The translations under genes were made by a program, and so were the position numbers. Source: JAKQHY01 sp034429475 (GTDB lineage: Bacteria > Chloroflexota > Anaerolineae > B4-G1 > SLSP01). Taken from it: DNA of 30,413 nucleotides. The notes beneath the pieces were generated by a model, which was not told the DNA's origin, ran no database searches, and worked only from the letters and a program-made list of their open reading frames with translations. Positions 1 to 7,863 of this stretch are shown here, one piece after another. Location: contig DAOUGD010000072.1 of the NCBI GenBank assembly GCA_034429475.1, positions 1-30,413 on the forward strand, read 5' to 3'. Within the stretch, counting starts at the first letter, position 1; each line of letters begins with the position of its first letter.

Positions 1-116
1 TTGTTGGGACAATAGAGCGTGTTCCAATCCATTTTCGCATCCTTGTGTAGCATTTGTGATGCTCTTAAGGATACGACAAATGGCACACTATTTCACTTCC
101 TCATCAAGGAAAATGA

Positions 117-584
117 GGGACAATACCGAAATTTGACTATGATTATGATCTCGTTGTTTCGAATACAGAAGGCTATGCAGACCTGATTGATTTCGCAGAA
201 CATCTCACGCTTGAATTTGCGGGCACTTCCCTTGAAACTACAGCCCAAGCCGTGATAGACGCAGCACAGGCTATGATCCTTCACGAACGCCATATAACGG
301 GACATATATCCAGAAAGAATGCACCCACTATTTATGTAAACCTTGATGGGGCTACGGGATTATCCATTTACTTGCCCCTCGCCAATGAAGCTAGTGACCA
401 GGATTTACCTTTCTACAGAGATTCGCAACTAGCGTTTGCAGCAGATACAAACTGGAATGAATTCATTGCCGCATTTTTACCGCCCTTTCCTCAACCGGGC
501 GAGGAGGACGTCGGTGGACGTGGCAATCAACCACAGCCATTAGATATAATGCGGTCGGTCTATTTGCCTTTAGTGCTTAGGTAA
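117..584 (+). pseudogene. C-terminal remnant of a clostripain-like (peptidase C11) secreted protease
   Basis: The frame is open from 117 to the stop at 582-584, with an in-frame TGA at 114-116 just before it. The first start-type codon is GTG at 252, with no convincing ribosome site. The translation reads like the last part of the C11/clostripain family: a DLIDFAEHL segment, then GATGLSIYLPLANE, then FAADTNWNEFIAAF. Upstream, frame 1 from about 16 to 130 continues plausibly into the same protein (GTLFHFLIKENEGQYRN), so the gene appears frameshifted near 125-135. The catalytic His/Cys region is not visible. The protein ends in MRSVYLPLVLR, the same tail as two giant secreted proteins in this window. 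Family assignment comes from remembered motifs. It could be an intact gene with a sequencing error, but stops at 13-15 (frame 1) and at 48-50 and 57-59 (frame 3) favour decay. Confidence 0.5.
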
Positions 585-633
585 ACAAAATCTTACACAA
601 ATAGTACATCTTTTCAAAATGGAGAGCTAGAAA

Positions 634-2466
634 ATGAACATTTCACCTAGTTTATCAAATCGCCTAAAAGAAACTATCTCACGCTGTGCTCCAATGGATA
701 GCGATCAAGTACTGATAGCTCTTTTTTCAGATAATCGTATTTCAGCTTGGAGAGATAGGGTCAAAAAAGCAGATACCATTGCTGAACGAAAGAGCTTTTT
801 GATGGATCTTCTTTTACAAGATGAGAGAAATGCACAAAAGGAACCCTTAATTATCTCTTTTCTCACAGTTCTTAGGGATAACATAGATCCAGGTAATATG
901 TGCCACAAAGAAATTGACGAATTAATCCAAGATATTGAAAAACATCTTCCGTATCAGACCGATGCTACCCTCATGGCAAGCACAGCCCCATACATAGCCT
1001 CCTTAACCTGGGAAGAACAGGAAAGTACAGGTGATAAATGTTATGAGTGCTGGCTAAGCGGAAACAATATTCACCCGATTAAAGGAAGTATTTCTACTAA
1101 GGCTGAACTCTACGAAGACATGGAAAAGGCATACCTTCAGGCTTTGAATATATTAAAGGATACACATCAAAATTATCTAGCTGTTGCCAGATTGCATCGG
1201 AAAATAGCGAAAGTGACACGCCAAAACACTGAACTAACAGAGCCAATAGACATTCTTGGCGAGTTAGAAAAGGCTGAACAAGCTTTAGGAAGAGTTCTTC
1301 CAGAAAATGCAGATGTAAGGCAACTCATAGAGCTAGAAAGAGTCAATATTCAATTAGAGAAAGCTTTCTGCACTGAATCTCAGGAACAAATTGAAACCAT
1401 CATCCAAAAATGCCTGGCACAAGATGCTCGAGAATTTAGTTTTATTATAGGGCAAGCCTACAATATGCTTGGCGTGATCCTTTTTGACAAGCCCGAAAGT
1501 ACATCTGACGACCTTCGAAAGGCCTATCACTATTGGCAAGAAGCCAAACGCTGTTTAAAAGGGATCAATAATCCTCCTATTGGTGAAACAGAATTTAAAC
1601 AAATCCAAGCGCAACCGATAGGGAATCTCGCCATCTTTGCATACAATAGGGGAGAATTTTCAGCAGCAATCCAGCAATATGAAGAGCTTGAAAAATTATT
1701 ACCCCCAAATCGGCAGTTACAAAACAATTTGGCTTTGGCCTATATGGAATTAGGCGAGGTGGAAGAGGCTTTAGAAATAGCCGAGAGAACACTACTCAAT
1801 CCAAATGGGAATGTCCCCGTATTAGTGAATAACATAACAGAAGATGACCAAATATCCACATTTGAAGTGTTATTAAAAATATACGTGGAGAAGTTAAAGC
1901 GTACAGGTAAATCAAGCACAGAAAATACATTACTGTTTCAGAAAATAGAAGAACTGTATTATAAATATTTGGGTATTTTAAAGAGCATAGAATGTAAAAT
2001 GCCATCGGTTAATCAAGAAGAATCATCAGAGGCTCAAAAAAAGCTATATGATGCTTTACGAGAACTCCATCGCCTGATGATCGAAACATATCTTGACCAA
2101 TGCAAATTCGACGAAGCCATCGAGCAGAAAGAAAAAGTGACTTGGGATATTGGCAATGATGATCCAGATTGGATCGTTACACTCGCTCGCCTAAGTCGCC
2201 ATAAGGGTGATTTGGAAAAAGCACGAGCAGGTTTGGACCAAGCCCTTCGTGAATTCCAGAAGAGAGATCAGCTTCATAAAATAGTCCCTATCAACATTGA
2301 ACGTATTGACATCTTGATCAAACTGCACAAAGATGATGAGGCTAGGAAAATACTTGCAGAACTCGAAAAACAAATAAAAGAATTACAAGGCCGTAATGAC
2401 TGGCCACATATATATACAGAGCCGGAAAAGCCGCGACTAGGCATAATAAAAGAAAAGTTAGAATAA
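634..2466 (+). CDS. TPR-repeat protein with an N-terminal effector-associated-like helical domain
   Basis: A 610-residue cytoplasmic protein with no signal peptide or membrane segment. Residues about 1-105 form a compact helical unit (ALFSDNRISAWRDRV, a KSFLMDLLL helix, then FLTVLRDNIDPGNMCHKEIDEL). It resembles the effector-associated domains (EADs) that act as adaptors in bacterial NACHT/caspase-type conflict systems; this is from memory and the EAD subtype is uncertain. Residues about 160-600 are tetratricopeptide helices, with clear units such as IGNLAIFAYNRGEFSAAIQQYEELE and NNLALAYMELGEVEEALEIAE. The start at 634 follows GGAG at 620-623. The gene lies 49 nt downstream of the C11 protease remnant. 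Its base composition is AT-rich, unlike the GC-rich genes from 2.6 kb onward, suggesting acquisition. The role is unknown; a scaffold or sensor recruiting an effector is the likeliest reading. Confidence 0.75.
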   Translation: MNISPSLSNRLKETISRCAPMDSDQVLIALFSDNRISAWRDRVKKADTIAERKSFLMDLLLQDERNAQKEPLIISFLTVLRDNIDPGNMCHKEIDELIQDIEKHLPYQTDATLMASTAPYIASLTWEEQESTGDKCYECWLSGNNIHPIKGSISTKAELYEDMEKAYLQALNILKDTHQNYLAVARLHRKIAKVTRQNTELTEPIDILGELEKAEQALGRVLPENADVRQLIELERVNIQLEKAFCTESQEQIETIIQKCLAQDAREFSFIIGQAYNMLGVILFDKPESTSDDLRKAYHYWQEAKRCLKGINNPPIGETEFKQIQAQPIGNLAIFAYNRGEFSAAIQQYEELEKLLPPNRQLQNNLALAYMELGEVEEALEIAERTLLNPNGNVPVLVNNITEDDQISTFEVLLKIYVEKLKRTGKSSTENTLLFQKIEELYYKYLGILKSIECKMPSVNQEESSEAQKKLYDALRELHRLMIETYLDQCKFDEAIEQKEKVTWDIGNDDPDWIVTLARLSRHKGDLEKARAGLDQALREFQKRDQLHKIVPINIERIDILIKLHKDDEARKILAELEKQIKELQGRNDWPHIYTEPEKPRLGIIKEKLE

Positions 2467-2554
2467 ATGAACTACTTTGCTTTTAGGGTTAAAAAGCAAA
2501 AGAGCTGTTTTTGGGCGCAAGTTGCGTTCGCCCATAAAACATCCCTTATAACCC

Positions 2555-2577
2555 GCCGCTTGAGCGGCTTATTTTTC
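2555..2577 (+). terminator. Intrinsic terminator after the TPR gene
   Basis: A GCCGC/GCGGC stem with a TTGA loop (2555-2568) is followed by TTATTTTT. It separates the AT-rich TPR gene from the kdgK operon. Two weaker hairpins precede it: a TTGCTTTT/AAAAGCAA pair near 2476-2502 and a TGGGCG/CGCCCA pair near 2513-2534. Confidence 0.6.
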
Positions 2578-2590
2578 CAAGGAGGTCCCC

Positions 2591-3625
2591 ATGCTCAAAC
2601 CCATTGTCACTTTTGGTGAAATCATGCTCCGGCTCGCGCCGCCCGGTTTTCAGCGCATCATCCAGGCGCGCAGCTTCGACGTGCTCTTCGGCGGCGGCGA
2701 GGCCAACGTTGCCGTCTCGTGCGCCAACTACGGGCTGCCCGTGGAGTATGTGACGCGCCTGCCCGCCAACGACCTCGGCGAGGCCTGCCTGGCCTACATC
2801 CGCCAGTACGGCGTGGGCGTGCGTCACGTCGTGCGCGGCGGCGACCGGCTCGGCATCTACTACCTCGAAACGGGGGCGGCGCAGCGCGGCAGTCAGGTCA
2901 TCTACGACCGCGCCGGCTCCTCGCTGGCGACCATCCAGCCGGGAATGATTGACTGGAAAGCCGTGTTCGCGGGCGCGGGCTGGTTCCACTGGACGGGCAT
3001 CACGCCGGCGATTTCAGAGGGCGCGGCGGCGGTCTGCCTCGAAGCCGTCAAAACGGCGAAAGACCTGGGCGTGACCGTCTCCTGCGACCTGAACTATCGC
3101 AACAAGCTGTGGAAGTGGGGGAAGAAAGCCGGCGAAGTCATGCCGGAACTGGTCAGCTACAGTGACATCGCCATTGGCAACGAGGAAGACGCCGACAAAG
3201 TCTTCGGCATCCGCGCGGCAGAGGCGGACGTGACCGGCGGCAAAGTCGAGGCGGCGCACTACGTCTCCGTCTGCGAGCAGCTCAAGGCGCGCTTCCCCAA
3301 CCTGCGCACCATCGCCGTAACCCTGCGCGGCTCGCTCTCGGCCAGCCACAACACCTGGAGCGGGATTCTCTGGGACGCGGGGCAGGTCTACGTCGCGCCA
3401 ACTTACGACATCACCCACATCGTGGATCGCGTCGGCGGCGGCGACAGCTTCATGGGCGGCCTCATCTACGGCCTGCTGACCTATCCCGACAAGCAGAACG
3501 CCATCAACTTCGCCGTCGCGGCCTCGTGCCTCAAGCACAGCATCCTTGGCGACGTCAACCTGGTCAGCGTCAAAGAAGTGGAGAAGCTGATGGGCGGCGA
3601 TGCGTCCGGGCGGGTGAGCCGGTAG
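2591..3625 (+). CDS. kdgK: 2-keto-3-deoxygluconate kinase (PfkB family)
   Basis: Phosphorylates 2-keto-3-deoxygluconate to KDPG with ATP, in the cytoplasm, during sugar-acid (hexuronate or gluconate) breakdown. The 344-residue length is normal for the family. The substrate-side motif GGGEANVAVSCANYG lies near residues 33-47. The ATP/anion-hole motif DRVGGGDSFMGG near 281 carries the catalytic Asp at 285. The start has a strong ribosome site (AAGGAGGT, 2579-2586). It is followed by KDPG aldolase, which takes the kinase product, so the pair forms the lower half of an Entner-Doudoroff-type route. Substrate specificity is inferred from this pairing; another PfkB sugar kinase is possible but less likely. 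Confidence 0.88.
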   Translation: MLKPIVTFGEIMLRLAPPGFQRIIQARSFDVLFGGGEANVAVSCANYGLPVEYVTRLPANDLGEACLAYIRQYGVGVRHVVRGGDRLGIYYLETGAAQRGSQVIYDRAGSSLATIQPGMIDWKAVFAGAGWFHWTGITPAISEGAAAVCLEAVKTAKDLGVTVSCDLNYRNKLWKWGKKAGEVMPELVSYSDIAIGNEEDADKVFGIRAAEADVTGGKVEAAHYVSVCEQLKARFPNLRTIAVTLRGSLSASHNTWSGILWDAGQVYVAPTYDITHIVDRVGGGDSFMGGLIYGLLTYPDKQNAINFAVAASCLKHSILGDVNLVSVKEVEKLMGGDASGRVSR

Positions 3626-3632
3626 AAACAAG

Positions 3633-3728
3633 GATCGGCGGATCAGCGGATCGGCGGATCAGCGGATCAGCGGAGCGGCGGAGCGGCGGAGCGGCGGATC
3701 AGCGGATCGGCGGATCAGCGGATCGGCG
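3633..3728 (+). repeat. Tandem array of 12 octamers between kdgK and eda
   Basis: Exactly twelve 8-bp units tile 3633-3728. The unit types are GATCGGCG, GATCAGCG and GAGCGGCG. The order is ABABBCCCBABA, with A=GATCGGCG, B=GATCAGCG and C=GAGCGGCG. Nine units contain a GATC site. The array starts 7 nt after the kdgK stop and ends 14 nt before the aldolase ribosome site. The eda frame is open through it, but the strong ribosome site downstream places the start after the array. Confidence 0.95.
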
Positions 3729-3753
3729 ATTCTCGACTTTTTGGGAGGAGACT

Positions 3754-4425
3754 ATGGCAAAATATGATCGTTTGACTGTTTACAATACTGCCCTGGAAAC
3801 CGGCCTGGTGCCGGTGTTCTATCACGGCAATGTGGAAACCGCCAGGAAGATCGCGGCGGCGTGTTACGCCGGCGGTATCCGCGTATTGGAGTTCACCAAT
3901 CGCGGTGACCGGGCCTGGGCTGTCTTCAACGAATTGATTGTTTACGTGGAAAAAGAGCTGCCTGGCGCGATTTTGGGCGTCGGCTCCGTGGTGGATGCGC
4001 CGACCGCCGCGCTCTACATCGCCAGCGGCGCGAACTTCGTCGTCGGGCCGATGCTCAACCCGGAAGTCGCCCGGCTGTGCAACCGCCGCAAGATCGGCTA
4101 CATGCCCGGTTGCGGCACCATCAGCGAAATTTCGCAGGCGGAAGAGCTGGGCTGCGAGATCGTGAAGGTCTTCCCCGGCGAGACCGTCGGCGGGCCGGAC
4201 TTCGTCAAGGCGGTACGCGGGCCGATGCCGTGGACGCGCATCATGCCCACCGGCGGCGTCAAGGCGACGCAGGAAAACATCGCCGCGTGGATCAAGGCCG
4301 GCGTCGCGTGCCTGGGCATCGGCAGCGATTTGGCGCGCAAGGAGTGGCTGGACGCCGGCGACTTCGGCAAGATCGAGCAGACCGCCCGGCAGGTCATCGG
4401 CTGGATCAAGGAGGCGCGCGGATGA
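3754..4425 (+). CDS. eda: 2-dehydro-3-deoxyphosphogluconate (KDPG) aldolase
   Basis: Class I aldolase that cleaves KDPG to pyruvate and glyceraldehyde-3-phosphate. The 223 residues match the compact TIM-barrel family. The Schiff-base lysine is K138 in EIVKVFPG and the catalytic glutamate is E46 in VLEFTNRG. These correspond to K133 and E45 of the E. coli enzyme. The substrate-loop motif PGCGTISE is also present. The start at 3754 is chosen because GGGAGGAG ends 3 nt upstream (3743-3750); the open frame further upstream is the octamer repeat. It lies downstream of kdgK and overlaps the next gene by 4 nt (ATGA). Confidence 0.9.
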   Translation: MAKYDRLTVYNTALETGLVPVFYHGNVETARKIAAACYAGGIRVLEFTNRGDRAWAVFNELIVYVEKELPGAILGVGSVVDAPTAALYIASGANFVVGPMLNPEVARLCNRRKIGYMPGCGTISEISQAEELGCEIVKVFPGETVGGPDFVKAVRGPMPWTRIMPTGGVKATQENIAAWIKAGVACLGIGSDLARKEWLDAGDFGKIEQTARQVIGWIKEARG

Positions 4426-5849
4426 ATTACCGGCGCATCGCCACCCTGAAAACGGCGGAAGCTTTCGTTGCATATCTGGCCGAATTGGGCCTAGACTTGC
4501 CCTTCGACGCGGAACTACACTCCGGCGCGACTGCCCCGCTGGCGCAGCCCTACGTCCTGCAAAACGGCGTCGTCATCGGCAACCGCTTCTGCGTTCTGCC
4601 GATGGAGGGCTGGGACGGCACGGAGGACGGGCGCCCGACCGCGTTGACGCTCCGCCGCTGGGAACGCTTCGGGTTGAGCGGCGCGAAGCTCATCTGGGGC
4701 GGCGAGGCTACCGCCGTCCGCCGCGACGGGCGCGCCAACCCCAACCAGTTGATGATCAACGCCGAGACGTTGGAAGATTTGGTCAAGCTGCGGGAGACGC
4801 TCGTGGCCGCCCACGCCGCGCACTTCGACACCACCGACGATCTGCTGATCGGCCTGCAACTGACGCACTCCGGGCGCTTTGCGCGCCCCAACGTCAAAAC
4901 GAAGCTGGAGCCGCAGATTCTCTATCACCACCCACTGCTCGACGCCAAATTCGGCATTGCGCCGGATGCGCCGGTGATGAGCGACGACGAAATCGCCGCG
5001 CTGGTGGCGGACTTTGTGACGGCGGCGAAGCTGGCGTACCAGGCTGGCTACGCCTTCGTGGACCTCAAGCACTGCCACGGCTATCTGGGCCACGAGTTCC
5101 TCAGCGCTTACGACCGCCCTGGGCGCTACGGCGGCAGCTTCGAGAACCGCACGCGCTTCTTGCGCGAGATCGTGGCGGGCATCCGCGAGGCTGTGCCGGG
5201 GCTGGACCTCGGCGTGCGGTTCAGCGCGATGGATTTCATTCCCTTTCACCCTGGACACGACGGGGTGGGCGAACCGACGCCGTGGGCCGGGCGGTATCCC
5301 TACGCTTTCGGCGGCGACGGGAGCGGGGTCGGCTTTGATTTGACCGAGCCGTTCCAATTCCTCGATCTGCTGGCCGAGCTGGACATCCAACTGGTGTGTG
5401 TGACGGTCGGCAGCCCGTACTACGTCCCACACATCCAGCGGCCCGCGCTGTTCCCGCCGTCGGATGGCTACCAGCCGCCGGAAGACCCGCTGGTGGGCGT
5501 GGCGCGGCAGGTCGCCGTCACGGCGCAACTCAAGCAGCGCCGCCCGGAGCTGGCCTACGTGGGATCGGGATTGTCGTACTTGCAGGAGTGGCTGCCCAAC
5601 GTCGGGCAGGCGATGGTGCGCGGGGGGCTGGCTGACTTCGTGGGCTTGGGGCGGATGGCGCTCTCGTACCCGGAGATGGCCGCCGACGCGCTGGCTGGCC
5701 GGCCGCTGGATCGCCGCCGCATCTGCCGCACCTTCAGCGATTGCACGACGGCGCCGCGCAAAGGGTTGGTGTCGGGGTGCTATCCGCTGGACGACTATTA
5801 TAAGGCGCGGCCCGAAGCGGAGACGTTGAGGACCTTGAAAAAAGGATGA
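4422..5849 (+). CDS. NADH:flavin oxidoreductase, Old Yellow Enzyme family
   Basis: A 475-residue FMN-dependent TIM-barrel oxidoreductase. Family signatures visible are LQLTHSGRF near residue 146, the barrel segment FVDLKHCHGYLGHEFLS, and GRYGGSFENRTRFLREIV. The phosphate-binding FVGLGRMALSYP lies near residue 406. A C-terminal CTTAPRKGLVSGCYPLDDYYK block contains Cys residues, but no classic CxxCxxxC iron-sulfur cluster motif of the 2,4-dienoyl-CoA reductase type is evident. Its ATG overlaps the aldolase stop (ATGA, 4422-4425), so the two are translationally coupled. The context suggests reduction of an unsaturated or keto intermediate in sugar-acid catabolism, but the substrate cannot be read from the sequence. 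Confidence 0.85.
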   Translation: MNYRRIATLKTAEAFVAYLAELGLDLPFDAELHSGATAPLAQPYVLQNGVVIGNRFCVLPMEGWDGTEDGRPTALTLRRWERFGLSGAKLIWGGEATAVRRDGRANPNQLMINAETLEDLVKLRETLVAAHAAHFDTTDDLLIGLQLTHSGRFARPNVKTKLEPQILYHHPLLDAKFGIAPDAPVMSDDEIAALVADFVTAAKLAYQAGYAFVDLKHCHGYLGHEFLSAYDRPGRYGGSFENRTRFLREIVAGIREAVPGLDLGVRFSAMDFIPFHPGHDGVGEPTPWAGRYPYAFGGDGSGVGFDLTEPFQFLDLLAELDIQLVCVTVGSPYYVPHIQRPALFPPSDGYQPPEDPLVGVARQVAVTAQLKQRRPELAYVGSGLSYLQEWLPNVGQAMVRGGLADFVGLGRMALSYPEMAADALAGRPLDRRRICRTFSDCTTAPRKGLVSGCYPLDDYYKARPEAETLRTLKKG

Positions 5850-5859
5850 TGGTTATTTT

Positions 5860-5930
5860 CTCAATGGATTGAACGGATTTTAACGGATCACTTTTCCGTT
5901 TAATCTGTTCCATCCGTTGAGGCTATTTTC
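5860..5930. repeat. Palindromic dispersed repeat, copy A
   Basis: An imperfect inverted repeat starts TCAATGGATTGAACGGAT and ends CATCCGTTGAG, followed by GCTATTTTC. It is related to the copies at 10472-10531 and 30016-30088; the GAGGCTATTTTC 3' flank is shared with the 30 kb copy. It lies between two convergent genes and could fold as a long hairpin. Confidence 0.8.
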
Positions 5931-5942
5931 AGAGAGGCAAAG

Positions 5943-5977
5943 CACAACGCCCCAGAACTGTGTTCTGGGGCGTTGTG
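5943..5977. terminator. Hairpin between convergent genes
   Basis: A perfect 16-bp stem (CACAACGCCCCAGAAC against its complement) with a TGT loop sits 12 nt past the stop of the minus-strand DUF4097-like gene. No good T-tract follows on either strand, so termination is likely but not classical. Confidence 0.5.
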
Positions 5978-5989
5978 TTGGGTGTTACG

Positions 5990-7300
5990 TTACCGCAGCG
6001 CGGCGAGCAGGTTGGCCGCTTCTTCGGGCGAGAGCTTGCCCTGTTCCACCATGCGGAGCACTTGCAGGCGCTCTTCCCGCTTGTCGTCTTCGCGGGGCGC
6101 GGGTGAAGCCGGCGGTGTGGGGGGTGTGGGCGGCGTGGGCGGCGTGGGGCCGTGGTAGCCGCTGGCGCGCTGCCAGCGCCGCTCGGCGTGCTCGGCGCGG
6201 AGGCGGGCGCGCTCGGCCTCGCGCTCGGCGTGGCGGCGGGCGTGTTCGGCCTCGCGCTCGGCGGCGGCGCGGGCGCGTTCAGCAATCCGCTCGGCGGCCT
6301 GTTCGGCTTTTTCGGCGGCGCGCTCGATATGCACGCGGATGCGGTCGCCGTCAATATAGCGCAGCCCTTCTTGCAGGTTGACGTCCACCGCGGCCATGGC
6401 TTCGGAGACCCGCGCTTCGATCATCGGGCCGATGTCGGCCAGGCTGTCCAGGAAGCTGAGGTCAATCTCAATGCGGGGCGAACTCTCATCCGGGGCGTCG
6501 GTGGTCTTCAGCCGCACCCGCCCGCCAACCTGGGCCTCAAGGAACGCTTCCCCCGCGCCCAACGTCCCAAACACGGTTCCCCCTTCTTCGTGCAACGCCA
6601 GGTCGGGGATGCTGGAACGCACGCCGCCGCCGGCTTTGAACGACAGCCGCACGTTAGCGTCCGCCGGGAGCTTGACTGTCAGATCGCTGCCGGCGCGCAC
6701 CTGATACGTAGCGCCTGGGGTAAAAGGCGGTTCCAGCTTCACGTCGGACCCCGCCCCGCCGAGGGTCAACCCCTGCGCCAGGCCCTCGGCCTTGAGGTCG
6801 CTGCCCACTTCGTCAAGGGTGACCGGCCCGGTGATGTCGCCGATTTTGGCGTCTGCGGCGACGGCGTGGATGTGGAGGGCGCCTTCCACCTGATAGATCC
6901 GCGCGTCGGCCCGCACTTCATTCACGCGCATGTCGCCGGCCACTTGCTGGACGTGGAGCGCCCCGAAGACTTTTTCAACATCCAGCGGGCCGATGTCGCG
7001 CAGAAAGGCATCGCCGTTGACTTCGCCGACCATCACGCTGCCGTGGACGCCGCTCACTTTGAGGCCGCCGCGAATGACTTGGATGTCCAGGGTCGTCCCC
7101 ACCGGGCAGACAATCCGGCAGTTTTCCTGGGCGCTCAGGCGCAAGGTTTCGGCCTCCTGCGTCATCACGATGCTCTCGGCGCCGTCCACCAGGTTGAGGG
7201 TGATCTGGCCCCCGGAGGTGCCTTGCACCGTCAAGTCCCCATAACATTCCTCGATGGTAATGTGGGGGGTTTCACCGATTTCTATCACTTTGCTAAACAT
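5990..7300 (-). CDS. DUF4097-like beta-repeat protein with coiled coil and SHOCT-like tail
   Basis: A 436-residue protein with no signal peptide. Residues about 1-260 are short beta-repeat stretches (DLTVQGTSGGQITL, GLKVSGVHGSVMVGEVNGDAFL) typical of DUF4097/adhesin-type beta-helices. Residues about 315-380 are an Ala/Arg/Glu-rich helix, strongly coiled-coil-like. A (PTP)-rich hinge follows near 385-400. The last ~30 residues (EERLQVLRMVEQGKLSPEEAANLLAAL) match the short helical tail found on DUF4097 and DUF2089 proteins. A strong AAGGAGG precedes the ATG. It lies 31 nt downstream of the DUF2089-like gene in one operon, recalling the Bacillus yvlB type of locus. A membrane-stress or envelope role is suggested by that parallel only. 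Confidence 0.75.
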   Translation of the reverse strand: MFSKVIEIGETPHITIEECYGDLTVQGTSGGQITLNLVDGAESIVMTQEAETLRLSAQENCRIVCPVGTTLDIQVIRGGLKVSGVHGSVMVGEVNGDAFLRDIGPLDVEKVFGALHVQQVAGDMRVNEVRADARIYQVEGALHIHAVAADAKIGDITGPVTLDEVGSDLKAEGLAQGLTLGGAGSDVKLEPPFTPGATYQVRAGSDLTVKLPADANVRLSFKAGGGVRSSIPDLALHEEGGTVFGTLGAGEAFLEAQVGGRVRLKTTDAPDESSPRIEIDLSFLDSLADIGPMIEARVSEAMAAVDVNLQEGLRYIDGDRIRVHIERAAEKAEQAAERIAERARAAAEREAEHARRHAEREAERARLRAEHAERRWQRASGYHGPTPPTPPTPPTPPASPAPREDDKREERLQVLRMVEQGKLSPEEAANLLAALR

Positions 7301-7331
7301 GTTTGCCTCCTTATACTTTGTGGGAATAATC

Positions 7332-7721
7332 TTACTGCGTCTCAGCGAGCAGTTCTAACGCCTCTTCGGCTGAAATTTCCTGGCGGGCCAGGCGATCCAG
7401 GATGTCTTGGCGAGTGGGGGAATCCGCGATCTCGGCAAAATCGAGCGCTTCATCCTGGACTTTGAATTTCAGGGAGCGGATGATTTCATCCAGACGGCTG
7501 CGCACGGTGGGGTATGAGATGCCGAGTTCTTCCTGCACGCAGTTGAGTTTGCCCTCGCACAGGATAAAAATTTCGACAAAATGCCGCTGCTCCGGCAATA
7601 AACTTGAAAGTCGATCCATTTCAAAATGACCGCGCAACTCGGTGCCGCAGTTGCGGCAGGCCAACTGGGTGACGTGTAAATCTGCGTGACAGACCGGACA
7701 TTCTCCTGGAATCGGGTACAT
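7332..7721 (-). CDS. DUF2089-like zinc-ribbon/HTH regulator
   Basis: A 129-residue protein. The N-terminus carries a zinc ribbon with CPVC (residues 8-11) and CRNC (22-25). A helix-turn-helix-like middle follows (LNCVQEELGISYPTVRSRLDEIIRSL). The C-terminal helical tail (ILDRLARQEISAEEALELLAE) resembles the tail of the downstream DUF4097-like protein. The order and length fit DUF2089. AAGGAG lies just upstream of the ATG, behind a near-consensus promoter. It is probably a transcription regulator of its own operon, working with the DUF4097 partner; this role is inferred. Confidence 0.8.
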   Translation of the reverse strand: MYPIPGECPVCHADLHVTQLACRNCGTELRGHFEMDRLSSLLPEQRHFVEIFILCEGKLNCVQEELGISYPTVRSRLDEIIRSLKFKVQDEALDFAEIADSPTRQDILDRLARQEISAEEALELLAETQ

Positions 7722-7760
7722 TTTTCCATCTCCTTTATATTTTTAAGTATTATATCAATA

Positions 7761-7788
7761 ATTATAATATCCAGATTAATTTTGTCAA
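7761..7788 (-). promoter_or_regulatory. Sigma-70 type promoter for the DUF2089-DUF4097 operon
   Basis: On the minus strand a perfect TTGACA (7788-7783) is followed after 16 nt by a perfect TATAAT (7766-7761), in very AT-rich DNA. It lies about 40 nt upstream of the DUF2089 start. It is the best promoter match in the window. Confidence 0.75.
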
Positions 7789-7803
7789 TAGGCAAATTTG
7801 ACG

Positions 7804-7843
7804 AAAAAACGGCAAACGGTATGAGAATGACCGTTTGCCGTTT
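7804..7843 (-). terminator. Intrinsic terminator of the histidine kinase gene
   Basis: A 12-bp perfect stem (ACGGCAAACGGT and its complement, 7809-7820 and 7830-7841) with a 9-nt loop is followed on the minus strand by six T residues. It lies 21 nt past the kinase stop. Confidence 0.8.
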
Positions 7844-7863
7844 ACCGCGCTGTGTTTGATGCG

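Noticed and set aside
1..2590. AT-rich patch as an intact mobile element
   Set aside because: No transposase, integrase, terminal repeats or attachment sites can be seen in the part present.
3633..3728. Octamer array considered as a CRISPR or iteron origin
   Set aside because: No spacers, units too short for CRISPR, and no replication gene or AT-rich region nearby.
3526..3753. N-terminal extension of KDPG aldolase through the octamer repeat
   Set aside because: The frame is open by chance (12 octamers are a multiple of three); GGGAGGAG directly before ATG 3754 and family length fix the start there.
4515..5528. 337-codon minus-strand ORF opposite the flavin oxidoreductase
   Set aside because: Antisense shadow with Arg/His-rich composition; the plus-strand gene is clear.
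6152..7465. 437-codon plus-strand ORF opposite the DUF4097-like gene
   Set aside because: It is a shadow of a GC-rich gene: no ribosome site, no recognisable domain, and the opposite strand has clear family features.
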